Origin: CAYQTE01 sp964420285
GTDB lineage: Bacteria > Planctomycetota > Phycisphaerae > Tepidisphaerales > Tepidisphaeraceae
Length of the DNA stretch: 46,991 nt
Direction: 5' to 3'
Assembly (NCBI GenBank): GCA_964420285.1
Contig: CAYQTE010000036.1
Location: 1-46,991 of the forward strand
Shown: positions 26,396-34,698 of the stretch, one piece after another
Numbering within the stretch: position 1 is the stretch's first letter
Layout: each line of letters opens with the position of its first letter
Program-made: the position numbers and the translations under genes
Notes under the pieces: generated by a model
Seen by the model: the letters and a program-made list of their open reading frames with translations, nothing else
Database searches by the model: none
What the model was told of the DNA's origin: nothing

Positions 26396-27379
26396 ATGAA
26401 GAAGAACGTTGCAATTACAATGATTGTGTGCGGGGTCGTCTCTGCCGTGGTTGGCTGTGCCTCAAAAGAACCTGCGCCGCGCACACAACCGGCCAGCACG
26501 CGCGCCGCTGCCGGAGCCAATGAGCTGACTCTGGACCTTGGCGACAAGGTGACGCTGAAGATGGTGCAAATTCCGGCGGGGAGGTTCCTTATGGGAAGCC
26601 CCCAAACCGAGAAGGGCCGACAGGATGATGAAGTCCAGCACGAAGTGACGATCAGCAAGCCGTTCTACATGGGTGTGACCCATGTAACGGTCGATCAGTT
26701 CGCGGCGTTCGTCAAGGACAGTGGGTACAAGACCGACGCCGAGAAGGATGGATGGTCGGCGGCCTTGTCAATCACGGCCGGCGTTCTCGACGCAAATAAA
26801 ACGGCTGGGTGCTCGTGGCGCAGCCCGAGTTTCGATCAAAAGGGCGATCATCCGGTCGTGCAGGTAAGCTGGAACGATGCGACGGCCTTTTGCGGCTGGC
26901 TATCGAAGAGAAGCGGTCGGACGGTTGCTTTGCCGACCGAGGCCCAATGGGAATATGCCTGCCGTGCCGGCACGCAGACCGCGTATCCGTGGGGCGACAA
27001 CCCGGATGATGGCAAGGGCTGGGCCAACTGTGCCGATCAGAGCCTCAAGAGGAGAGTGCCCAATTCGGCCGCACAAATTGGATTCTTTAGCTGGGATGAC
27101 GGCTTTGTGTTTACCTCTCCCGTGGGGAGTTTCAAGGCCAACGCGTTCGGACTCTACGACATGATCGGCAACGCGGACCAGTGGTGCGAGGATCGCTATG
27201 GGGATTATGACACGGGTGCGGCGACCGATCCCATCGGAGCAAAGACCGGCGGTTTTCGCGTGGTGCGCGGCGGATCGTGGTTCGACTTTGAGGGCTGCCG
27301 TTCGGGGAGCCGCGGGGGGACTGACCCAGATTTCCGGTGCGGGTACTACGGTTTTCGCGTGACGGCAGTCGCCGATTGA
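26396..27379 (+). CDS. Formylglycine-generating-enzyme-fold lipoprotein
   Basis: A 327-residue protein with a lipoprotein signal (lipobox VVGC, Cys at about 21) and a C-terminal sulfatase-modifying-factor (SUMF1/FGE) domain. Family motifs: IPAGRFLMGSP, HPVVQVSWNDATAFCGWL, LPTEAQWEYACRAG, YPWGDN, and RVVRGGSWFD. The two catalytic cysteines of true FGE (in a GGSYMCHRSYC-like segment) are not aligned here: GGSWFDFEGCR has Asp at the first position. It is therefore probably a binding or structural paralogue rather than an active formylglycine maker. Such extracytoplasmic paralogues are numerous in planctomycetes. Confidence 0.88.
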   Translation: MKKNVAITMIVCGVVSAVVGCASKEPAPRTQPASTRAAAGANELTLDLGDKVTLKMVQIPAGRFLMGSPQTEKGRQDDEVQHEVTISKPFYMGVTHVTVDQFAAFVKDSGYKTDAEKDGWSAALSITAGVLDANKTAGCSWRSPSFDQKGDHPVVQVSWNDATAFCGWLSKRSGRTVALPTEAQWEYACRAGTQTAYPWGDNPDDGKGWANCADQSLKRRVPNSAAQIGFFSWDDGFVFTSPVGSFKANAFGLYDMIGNADQWCEDRYGDYDTGAATDPIGAKTGGFRVVRGGSWFDFEGCRSGSRGGTDPDFRCGYYGFRVTAVAD

Positions 27380-27385
27380 CTTCGA

Positions 27386-28555
27386 TCACCCCAGCGCCGT
27401 CTTTTTCTTTCTTCCGCTCAGGTAACTTTCCATAATACAACTGGCCAGTTCGCCGCTGCTCGTATAGAACGCGAGGCCCTTGGTGAGTCGGGTGAGTTGA
27501 TCCACGAAGCCCACCCAGTCCATGCCCCAGTAATCCTCAATCAGCGCGAATGTCGAAATGCGGCAGCCTTCTCTCACGGCCAGGACGGCTTCCTTTAGCG
27601 TCGCCACAGTGCTTCTGGTGTCGGGGGGATAAAGCAAATAGATGTAATCGCCCTCGACGTGCGCGGTGGGCTGGCCGTCTGTGATGATGAAGATTTGCTT
27701 ATTCTCGGCCGAGCGGTGGCGGAGGATTCTCCGGGCGAGTCGCAGGCCCATGTGCAGATTGGTGAAGTGCTGGGGTGCCTGCTCGATATCGGGGATTTTG
27801 ACGCGGAGACGAACCTGATAATCGTAGATCGTCACCGGCATGGGCATGCACAGAGGCAGGGCGATCTCGGGAATCTTGTGGGCGCCGGAGTAGAAGCCGA
27901 CAAAATCGATTGAATCCTGCGGGAATCGCGTCCGCACCAGGGACTGCATCGCCAGTGCCACTTTTTTGGCAGCGAGAAACCGGCCGTAACGCATCATCGA
28001 GCCGCTCATGTCCAGCAGGACGACCGTCGAGCAGCTTGTCAGGCCCTCGTGGAGATGCAGTTCCAGATCGCGTTCATCGAAACGGATGGGAGCGATCCGG
28101 CCGTCGGGCTTTCTGTTGGGCAGGCCATGTCTGGCCAGGGCGTTGGCCATGCTCTGATGGAGATCGAGTTCACTGACGGGGTCGCCGTATTGATAGGGGC
28201 GTGTGCCCTCGATGCGTTGGCCCCCCTGGCCGTGGGTCAATTTGTCATGGCCGTCGCGCTGGCCCTGGCGGAGATGGGTAAAGACCTCCATGAGTGCGCG
28301 GCGTTGCATGTTGCCGACCGCGCGGGGTGTGAGTCGCAGCCGGCCGGCGCCGTCCTTGTCGAGCATGCCATCCTTGATGAGTTGTTCGAGAAGCTCGGAA
28401 TACTCGGGATTCTTCTGATCGCCCAGCATTTCCGCAATGGCGTCCAGGGCCTGCTGGCCGTGCTGCATGATGAATTGGAAGAGCTGATTGACGTCAAAGA
28501 GATCGTCAGGGGAAGGAAAGGGCTGGCCGTCGAACTCGCCGTAGAAGTACTTCAT
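27386..28555 (-). CDS. VWA-domain protein, cytoplasmic
   Basis: A 389-residue protein without signal peptide or membrane helix. The N-terminal 170 residues are helical and charged (QLIKDGMLDKDGAG, RRALMEVFTHLRQG), then a VWA domain with MIDAS DMSGS (182-186) and the later conserved FIITDGQPT. It resembles the stand-alone VWA proteins often paired with a MoxR-type ATPase, though no ATPase gene is adjacent here. The ATG at 28555 has a TACAAT box only 8 nt upstream and no Shine-Dalgarno, so a leaderless mRNA is plausible. Its 3' end is 6 bp from the convergent FGE-like gene. Confidence 0.85.
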   Translation of the reverse strand: MKYFYGEFDGQPFPSPDDLFDVNQLFQFIMQHGQQALDAIAEMLGDQKNPEYSELLEQLIKDGMLDKDGAGRLRLTPRAVGNMQRRALMEVFTHLRQGQRDGHDKLTHGQGGQRIEGTRPYQYGDPVSELDLHQSMANALARHGLPNRKPDGRIAPIRFDERDLELHLHEGLTSCSTVVLLDMSGSMMRYGRFLAAKKVALAMQSLVRTRFPQDSIDFVGFYSGAHKIPEIALPLCMPMPVTIYDYQVRLRVKIPDIEQAPQHFTNLHMGLRLARRILRHRSAENKQIFIITDGQPTAHVEGDYIYLLYPPDTRSTVATLKEAVLAVREGCRISTFALIEDYWGMDWVGFVDQLTRLTKGLAFYTSSGELASCIMESYLSGRKKKTALG

Positions 28556-28563
28556 GACGTGGG

Positions 28564-28569
28564 ATTGTA
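28564..28569 (-). promoter_or_regulatory. Putative -10 box (TACAAT) for the VWA gene
   Basis: TACAAT on the minus strand lies 8 nt before the ATG at 28555. A leaderless or very short-leader transcript would result. Confidence 0.4.
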
Positions 28570-28747
28570 GGCGTGGCTGGGGAGGGCGTCGCCGCGAACA
28601 TGCGGACAGTTCCATTGCAGTGTAGAGCATAAGAAACGCGGGAAATACTCACATTCTGTAAGGCTGGGGAGAATGGGCAAATTGCCGTTGCAAGCGGCAT
28701 TTTTTGGGTGTTTCGGGATTTGCTGTCGTGCCGATAAGGAATGGCAT

Positions 28748-30439
28748 ATGAAATCCAGAACCAACATGCGTCGCTCCATCCGTCGCAACGGGTCCCGCTG
28801 TCTCCTGGAGCAGCTCGAATCCCGAACGCTGTTCAACGGAAACGTGACGGCGTCGGTCGCCAGCAGAATTCTCAATCTGCAAGGCAATAACCTTAACAAC
28901 AGCATCGTCGTCGCACAGACTTCGACTTCCACGACGGGTTTCACCGTCAGCTCGGGCGACGGCTCGACAACCATCAACGGCAAGTCAACGCCCCAGGCGT
29001 TCACAGGTGTCACCGGCATCACCACCAAACTCGGCTGCGGCAACGATACCGTCCTGATCGAGAATGCGACCGGTATCGCCGGTAACGTCCAGATCACCGC
29101 GTCCAACGGCAATCAGAATATCACGCTCGACAACGTCGTAGTCGGCGGGAACTTCACGCTCACCAACAGCGGCGGGCAAAACCAGACGACTGTCGAGAAC
29201 TCGACCATCGACGGCAGCGCCACAGTCAGCGCCGGCGCCGGCTTCAACTGCCAGGGCTGGTCGTGCTGGGGCTGCTCATCCTTCAACGATGCCAACGAGA
29301 TCTTCACCCTCTCGTACTCCACCGTTCAGAACAATCTCTCCATCTCCAACGTCAGCGGCGAAACCACGACCGACATAGAATATTCCACGGTCGGAAGTTC
29401 CACGGTTGCCGGTTCCACGGTTGAAGGGAACGTGACCATCACCAATGGCGCCAGTTCCTATGGCTATTGCGGCTTCCATTGCGACAGTTCCTCCGCGGCC
29501 GGCGACCTATTCACGATGAATTATTCGACCATCGCCAATAACGTCACGATCTCCAATGACAGCGATGGCAACACGACCAATATTGGCAACGTCTCGACGA
29601 TTGGGGGCAATCTGACCGTCAGCAACCTCGTCGGCACCGCCAGCCAATGCTGCTTCAACTCCTGTTTCAGCGGCAATCTCGCCAATGCCAGCGATTCGTT
29701 CACGCTGAATGGCGCGTCTTCCGTTATGGGTAATGCGCTGCTCGCCAATGTCAGTGACGGCGCCATGACCGACATCGACGGTGCATCATCCATCGACGGC
29801 ACGCTGACCATCAATAATGGTGTCGGGTCATACGGACAGGGCTTCACGTCCTGCTGCGGGCAGACATCCACCGACTACGGCGATCTATTCACGATGTCCG
29901 GTGATTCCTACATCGGCAGCGACGTCTCGATCTCCAATGGCAGCACCTACAACGACACCAAAGTCCTTGCCGGTTCCACTATCACCGGCAGCCTGAAAGT
30001 CGGCGATGGCCTCAATTTGAGCGGCCGAAGCACGGACGATCACTGCGGCGGTGGCGGCTATGGCTGTGGCTGTGGCGGCTGCGGTGGCGGCTACTCTTAC
30101 CAATCCGTCTACACCACCGATCTCTTCACGCTCGACGGCTCCTTCGTCATCAATAATTTGGCCGTCTCCAACGCCAGTGGCTATACGGATACCGCCATCA
30201 CCGACGGCGCTTTTGTCGGCAGCAGCGTGGTGGTCGCAGACCAGAACGGCGTGGCCTATTTTGAGATGGATTCCAGCTTCATCGGCGCCAATCTTCTGTT
30301 CACCGCCGGCTCCGGCATTACCGTCGTCGATGTGACCAGCAGCACGATCTCAGGTAGCGCGACAGTCATCGTCTCAACCGGCGCGTCGGTGTCCATCGCT
30401 TCGGGACAGGTCGCCGGTGCGGTAACGATAACGGTCTGA
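28748..30439 (+). CDS. Secreted modular repeat protein with cysteine-rich loops
   Basis: A 563-residue protein of unknown function. The N-terminus has a basic stretch and LEQLESRTLFNG, resembling the LEPR-XLL motif on large planctomycete surface proteins. The rest is Asn/Ser/Thr/Gly-rich with short strands typical of a parallel beta-helix. Five modules each begin FT(L/M) (codons at 29303, 29510, 29699, 29888 and 30125; spacing 69, 63, 63 and 79 residues) and run through NNxxISN, T(D/K)I and a GxLTIxNG-like strand. Between modules are loops with two to four cysteines (for example CQGWSCWGC and CGFHC, and a Gly/Cys-rich loop near 30045-30090). AAGGA lies 8 nt before the ATG. Likely exported; the loops may form disulfides or bind metal. 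Confidence 0.8.
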   Translation: MKSRTNMRRSIRRNGSRCLLEQLESRTLFNGNVTASVASRILNLQGNNLNNSIVVAQTSTSTTGFTVSSGDGSTTINGKSTPQAFTGVTGITTKLGCGNDTVLIENATGIAGNVQITASNGNQNITLDNVVVGGNFTLTNSGGQNQTTVENSTIDGSATVSAGAGFNCQGWSCWGCSSFNDANEIFTLSYSTVQNNLSISNVSGETTTDIEYSTVGSSTVAGSTVEGNVTITNGASSYGYCGFHCDSSSAAGDLFTMNYSTIANNVTISNDSDGNTTNIGNVSTIGGNLTVSNLVGTASQCCFNSCFSGNLANASDSFTLNGASSVMGNALLANVSDGAMTDIDGASSIDGTLTINNGVGSYGQGFTSCCGQTSTDYGDLFTMSGDSYIGSDVSISNGSTYNDTKVLAGSTITGSLKVGDGLNLSGRSTDDHCGGGGYGCGCGGCGGGYSYQSVYTTDLFTLDGSFVINNLAVSNASGYTDTAITDGAFVGSSVVVADQNGVAYFEMDSSFIGANLLFTAGSGITVVDVTSSTISGSATVIVSTGASVSIASGQVAGAVTITV

Positions 30440-30506
30440 CCGGATTCCGCACCCGCCCGGCGGTTTGCCCAGGCGGTTACACATGCAATGCGGTGATTGA
30501 ATTGGC

Positions 30507-30534
30507 GGCGCGACGGCCGTTAATACGTCGCGCC
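30507..30534. terminator. Possible bidirectional hairpin between convergent genes
   Basis: GGCGCGACG (30507-30515) and CGTCGCGCC (30526-30534) form a perfect 9-bp stem with a 10-nt loop. It spans the stop codon of the pilX-like gene and lies 67 bp beyond the end of the convergent repeat-protein gene. No T-tract follows on either strand, so intrinsic termination is uncertain. Confidence 0.35.
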
Positions 30535-31764
30535 GGAGAAGTTCGTCATCTGCACGCTGCCACCGGCGCCGCCGCCGGAGTATTGGATAAACCACGGCGG
30601 GGCGGCATAGGTGATGGCCACGTTGCCGCTTCCGGTGACGCTCTGTTGCACCACGACCACGCCGTTGATTGCCGTGGTTCCGCTTTTCGTCAGGCTGCCG
30701 CCGGCGCACAGGCAACCGTTGATATACTGGCTGCCACTCAGCGTGACGTTGCCGGTGGTGACGATGTTGACCGGCGCCGGCGACACGGCCGTGCCGATCG
30801 TGCTGCTGTTTGACAGCGTGCCCGCGATGATCAACGTTCCCGTGCCGACGATGGTGGTCGTGCCCGCGAATGTGGCGTTGCCGTTGATATACACGATTCC
30901 GTTGGGGCTGTTGTTGAAGTTGATCGTCTTGTTGGCGAACACGCCGCCGGCCATCACGGTGCCGTTGGATGTGGCGTCGGCGATGAGTGTTGCGGTGTTG
31001 ACGGTCGGGGAGGAGATCACGAGGTTCGGACTGTCGTTTGGCAACGTCGAACCGGACACGTTCCATGTGCCCGAGTGCGAGATCGCCCCACCGGATTGCA
31101 CGTTGCCGGCCGCGACAACGGTTCCGCTTGAGGTGATGGCGCTATTGAATTCCACGTTGCCGGGGACATTGAATGTGCCGCTGGAGGTGAAGCTCCCCAT
31201 CGATGTCAGGCTGCTCTTGGATTGCCCCGCGACGTTTGTCAGGGTCATGGTTCCGCTGCGGGTGACGTTGCCCACCACGGCGACGCCGCCGGCAATTGTG
31301 AGCGTGCCCGAGTCACTGAGGCTCGCCCCGACCGCCAATCCCGGCGCCGAGCCGGTGGACGTAACCGTGATGGACGCCTGGCTGACGGTCGATCCGTCGG
31401 CGCTCTTGCCGACCGATTGAAAGGTGACCGGCGTGGTGGGCCAGTTGGGGGCGGCCACGGTGCTGACAGTATAGGAGCATCCGTTGGCCAGCGTCACCGT
31501 CACCGGCAGCGTATTCACCCACGCCGAGTTGTTCTTCATGTTCCAGATCGCCTGTTGAACCCCGGCCTCGGCCGCGTAGAAGGCCGCGTTGCGCTTGAGA
31601 CTGATATCGGAGATCTGCGACTGCACGCCGGAAACGGTGGACATGGTCGCGACCATTCCGGTGAGCATGATGGACATGACCATGATCAGAAAGACGACGG
31701 TGCTTCCCTGCTGCCGCCGCCGGTCCTGACGAGAGATGCCGAGTTGCCTGCGAGGCGTATACAT
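30520..31764 (-). CDS. PilX-like prepilin with beta-helix-like repeat body
   Basis: Last gene of the pilus operon. The N-terminus QGSTVVFLIMVMSIMLTGMVA is a PilX-type prepilin helix (single hydrophobic stretch after a basic leader), followed by AAFYAAEAGVQQAIWNMK, a typical PilX helix. The remaining 270 residues consist of short recurring strands of the form SGTxxxxGNVxxSGxxT and IxGTLSxS, suggesting a beta-helix like that of polymer-forming (bactofilin-like) proteins. A single pair of cysteines (NGCLCAGG) lies near the end. GGGAGG sits about 7 nt before the ATG. It could be a minor pilin carrying an adhesive or structural solenoid. Confidence 0.78.
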   Translation of the reverse strand: MYTPRRQLGISRQDRRRQQGSTVVFLIMVMSIMLTGMVATMSTVSGVQSQISDISLKRNAAFYAAEAGVQQAIWNMKNNSAWVNTLPVTVTLANGCSYTVSTVAAPNWPTTPVTFQSVGKSADGSTVSQASITVTSTGSAPGLAVGASLSDSGTLTIAGGVAVVGNVTRSGTMTLTNVAGQSKSSLTSMGSFTSSGTFNVPGNVEFNSAITSSGTVVAAGNVQSGGAISHSGTWNVSGSTLPNDSPNLVISSPTVNTATLIADATSNGTVMAGGVFANKTINFNNSPNGIVYINGNATFAGTTTIVGTGTLIIAGTLSNSSTIGTAVSPAPVNIVTTGNVTLSGSQYINGCLCAGGSLTKSGTTAINGVVVVQQSVTGSGNVAITYAAPPWFIQYSGGGAGGSVQMTNFSGATY

Positions 31765-31853
31765 ACGAATCCTCCCGTGGCCAGGCCACGTTTCGGTGTG
31801 AACTATTCAATATATTCCGGGTTGCCGCAAACGACGTGCGAGGGCGCGCTCGA

Positions 31854-32363
31854 TCACAGGTTGCGCCCGAACGCTATGAACGTGCGCTGCACGGTCGGCG
31901 CCGTTCCGGCTTTGAGCGTGATTTGGAATGCCTTGGTATTGGCTGGCACCGTCGCGACCGAGAATGTGCCGACGTTATTGACCAGCACATCGGAGGAAAA
32001 GGTGGTGGAATTGGCGTTGTTGACGTAACTTTCCATAAGATTGGAGCCCACCAGGAAATAGTTGATGGTGAAGGTTCCATTGCTGATCAGGGAACTGGGC
32101 GGCGAGGTGATCGTGATGGAGTTGGCGGTGATCGTCACCGCGTTGGCGGCGCGGATATTGTCCGTTATGCGCTGCACGGCAAACTGGACTTGGGAATCCG
32201 CCGTGGCGCCGGACTGGGCGTACTGCTGCGTATTGAAGCCCGCCGCGACAAGATAGGTGCTGGCGATGGCGATCAGCGCGAAGATGATCAGGGAGATCAT
32301 CAGCTCAATCAGCGTGAATGCTCGATATCGCGACGGCCGAAGTTTGATGAGATGAGAATTCAT
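31854..32363 (-). CDS. Type IV prepilin-like protein (PilW-like)
   Basis: A 169-residue minor pseudopilin. The class III signal FTLIELMISLIIFALIAIA includes the Glu5 of mature pilins (cleavage between Ala and Phe, though not the typical Gly). The region after the helix is Ser/Thr/Asn-rich with alternating strands, as in PilW-like proteins. It overlaps the stop of the preceding gene by one base (TAATG), so the two are translationally coupled. Expected to be processed by a prepilin peptidase encoded elsewhere. Confidence 0.85.
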   Translation of the reverse strand: MNSHLIKLRPSRYRAFTLIELMISLIIFALIAIASTYLVAAGFNTQQYAQSGATADSQVQFAVQRITDNIRAANAVTITANSITITSPPSSLISNGTFTINYFLVGSNLMESYVNNANSTTFSSDVLVNNVGTFSVATVPANTKAFQITLKAGTAPTVQRTFIAFGRNL

Positions 32364-32752
32364 TAGTCACTGACATAAGTGCAGAGGGACCGGTTCGCGA
32401 TCTGAACAGTGAGCGAGAAGTATGTGGCCTGGACGCCGCCGGTATTGGGAGCGGCCTGGGCGATTGTCGTCGTCATCGTATACTGGGTGGCGCCGACGGT
32501 GATGGGCGTATTGGTGCTGCCGAGCGCGTCGTTTTGCCAGGTGGCGCGGAGGTTCTCCATCTGGGACACCAGGGCACTGTCGATCAGAAGCGTGTTGTCG
32601 TTCGACTGTGTGCTGTTGGCGGTGGCGCTCATGGCGGTGCCAAGACCGGTCGCGACGATGCTGAGCATGACGACCAGCAGCAACGCCTCAATAAGCGTGT
32701 ACGCCGGGGCATTGAAGCGGCTGCGTCGGAGATAATAGCGCGTGGTTTGCAT
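32363..32752 (-). CDS. Type IV prepilin-like protein (PilV-like)
   Basis: A 129-residue minor pseudopilin with YTLIEALLLVVMLSIVATGLG at the N-terminus, the prepilin helix with Glu5. The body is short, with QMENLRATWQNDALG and alternating hydrophobic strands, similar to PilV/GspI-type proteins. The ATG at 32752 is chosen because the long upstream extension of the frame is Pro/Ser-rich and antisense to the next gene. It begins one base after the stop of the preceding pseudopilin gene. Confidence 0.82.
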   Translation of the reverse strand: MQTTRYYLRRSRFNAPAYTLIEALLLVVMLSIVATGLGTAMSATANSTQSNDNTLLIDSALVSQMENLRATWQNDALGSTNTPITVGATQYTMTTTIAQAAPNTGGVQATYFSLTVQIANRSLCTYVSD

Positions 32753-32753
32753 G

Positions 32754-33362
32754 TCAATTCTCCGTGGGATCGCCGACGGCCGGGATGCTAATGGTGACGG
32801 ATTTCCCGCCGTAGCTGAGCGTGATGGCGGACGTAGTGAGTCCCGGGTTGAAGGTATCGCCGAAGGGGCGATATTGGCAGTAATAGGGAGAAGCGGTGTT
32901 GGCGCTGGTATCGGCGGTTCCGGTGAGTTGAACCGAGGTGATGGTGACGCCGGCGTAAGCGGGATCGGTATTGAGATTGATAACGCAGTTGCCGCTGCTG
33001 AACAGCGGGTCGGTGACGGTGGTTCCGGGGAGCGTCCATTTACTGGTGCCGGTGTTATAGGTGGCGTGATATACGGTGACGGTATTGGCGGTAGTGCTGA
33101 TCTGCACGCCATAGGCGTCGGTGGGCTGGAAATTGGCGCCGGAAGACTGGCCGTGGCCCATGCTCAACATCCGGGCATAACGGCAGGCGGAGATGATGGT
33201 TTGCGCCGCCCGCTGGAGTCGGGTGGAAGCGTCATCGGCGCCGTCGTTGACCAGGACGAGAGTCGAAATAATGCTGATGATAAGCACGGCCAGGAGCGTC
33301 TCAATGATGGTGTAGCCGCGCCTGGGCATGCGAGAGAGGAGATGGGATGCTCCGATGGTCAT
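32754..33362 (-). CDS. Type IV prepilin-like protein (GspH/FimT-like)
   Basis: A 202-residue pseudopilin. YTIIETLLAVLIISIISTLV is a canonical prepilin helix with Glu5, preceded by SRMPRRG, so the cleavage site is Gly-Tyr as in most class III signals. The body resembles GspH/FimT-type minor pilins with QRAAQTIISACRYARMLSMG after the helix. The start at 33362 is preferred; the upstream ATG at 33410 has no support. It is the first of four consecutive pseudopilin genes after pilC. Confidence 0.82.
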   Translation of the reverse strand: MTIGASHLLSRMPRRGYTIIETLLAVLIISIISTLVLVNDGADDASTRLQRAAQTIISACRYARMLSMGHGQSSGANFQPTDAYGVQISTTANTVTVYHATYNTGTSKWTLPGTTVTDPLFSSGNCVINLNTDPAYAGVTITSVQLTGTADTSANTASPYYCQYRPFGDTFNPGLTTSAITLSYGGKSVTISIPAVGDPTEN

Positions 33363-33455
33363 GAGACTGATCCTGCCGCGGATACCGCCTTCACAGTGGG
33401 TAATCTCCAATAGATTCGGTTGGCGTGCAAAAGAAATGTCGAGGCGGCGGCGCAG

Positions 33456-34676
33456 TTATTTGACCAGAGAGCTGAGCTTGAAGATCGGGAGTATGATGCT
33501 CATGGCGATGAAACCGACTATGCCGCCCATGACGACGATCATCAGCGGTTCGATCATGGCGGTGACGTTCTTGATGACGGCCTTGAGCTCCCGGGCGTAG
33601 TATTCGCTCACTTCGTCGAGAACCTCGCCCAGCTTGCCGGATTCCTCGCCGGCGCCGATCATCTGCACCACGGCGCGGGGCAGGAGCGTGCTCTTGCGCA
33701 GCATCGTCGAGATTTTCTTACCCTGCTTGACGGCCGAGAAGACGTTTTTCCACATGCGGCGGTACAGAGCGTTGCCGCTGACATCGGCGGTGATGCTGAT
33801 GGTGTCGAGCATCGGTACGCCGGCGTTGATGAGCTGGCCCATGGTGTGCAGGCCGCGGCTGATGTACAGGGCCCGGAACATCTTCTTGAACAGGGGGATC
33901 TTGAGTTTTGCCTTGTCGAACCAGAGCCGGCCCCAGTCGGTGCGAAGGGTGAAGACCAGACCCCAGATGCCGGCGATGGCCACGACAACCACCACGTACC
34001 AGTCGTGGACCATGAAGTTCGACAAAGCCAGCAGAACCTTCGTCGGGGCGGGGAGCACCGATTCCTTGCCCTTGAAGATGACCATGAACCGCGGCAGGAC
34101 GAAGGTCAGCAGGAAGATCGTGGTTCCGATGGCCATGGTCCCGATGATGCCGGGATAGAGCATGGCGCCGATGACCATGTTGCGGGTCTCGATCTGCTGG
34201 GCCTGATAGGCGGCGATCTTGTCGAGCATGCGGCTGAAGCCGCCGGAAAGTTCGCTGGCGCGCACCATGTTGACATACAGCGGGGAGAAGACCTTGGGAT
34301 ATCGCGTCAGGGCGTCGGAGAATTGCCGGCCGCTCTCGACGTCCTTCTTGATCTGCACCAGCATCTTTCGGAATTTGGGGTTTTCCACCTGTTCGACGAT
34401 GCCGCCGATGGCGGATCGGATGCTGATGCCGGCGCGGATCATGACGGCGAGCTGACTGGTGAAATTGTGCACGTCACGGGCGCTGGGTCCAAAGCTGAAA
34501 CTGGCGTTGAGAATCGATCCCTTGCGGCCGCCGCGCTCGTCGGTGGGGGCCAGGTGGATGATGAACTCGCCGCGGCCGCGGAGGTCTTCGCCGGCGGCGG
34601 AGAGATTGGCCGCGACGACAGTTCCGGTATTGGTCTTTCCGGCGGCGTTTCGAGATTCGTAAAGATACGTCGGCAT
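33456..34676 (-). CDS. pilC: Type IV pilus inner-membrane platform protein PilC (GspF family)
   Basis: Polytopic platform protein that couples motor ATPases to pilus assembly. Two GspF domains, each preceded by a soluble helical segment, carry the family motifs GGFSRMLDKIAAYQ and GEESGKLGEVLDEVSEYY. About three membrane helices are seen (IIGTMAIGTTIFLLTFV, VVVVVAIAGIWGLVF and the C-terminal MIVVMGGIVGFIAMSIIL). The ATG at 34676 gives 406 residues, the usual size. It is 23 bp downstream of pilT. Confidence 0.93.
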   Translation of the reverse strand: MPTYLYESRNAAGKTNTGTVVAANLSAAGEDLRGRGEFIIHLAPTDERGGRKGSILNASFSFGPSARDVHNFTSQLAVMIRAGISIRSAIGGIVEQVENPKFRKMLVQIKKDVESGRQFSDALTRYPKVFSPLYVNMVRASELSGGFSRMLDKIAAYQAQQIETRNMVIGAMLYPGIIGTMAIGTTIFLLTFVLPRFMVIFKGKESVLPAPTKVLLALSNFMVHDWYVVVVVAIAGIWGLVFTLRTDWGRLWFDKAKLKIPLFKKMFRALYISRGLHTMGQLINAGVPMLDTISITADVSGNALYRRMWKNVFSAVKQGKKISTMLRKSTLLPRAVVQMIGAGEESGKLGEVLDEVSEYYARELKAVIKNVTAMIEPLMIVVMGGIVGFIAMSIILPIFKLSSLVK

Positions 34677-34698
34677 TGCGGCGGGGGTGAGTGGTGAA

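Noticed and set aside
32753..33112. 120-residue N-terminal extension of the PilV-like gene
   Set aside because: Pro/Ser/Ala-rich and antisense-like within the upstream pseudopilin gene; the prepilin helix sits close to the ATG at 32752.
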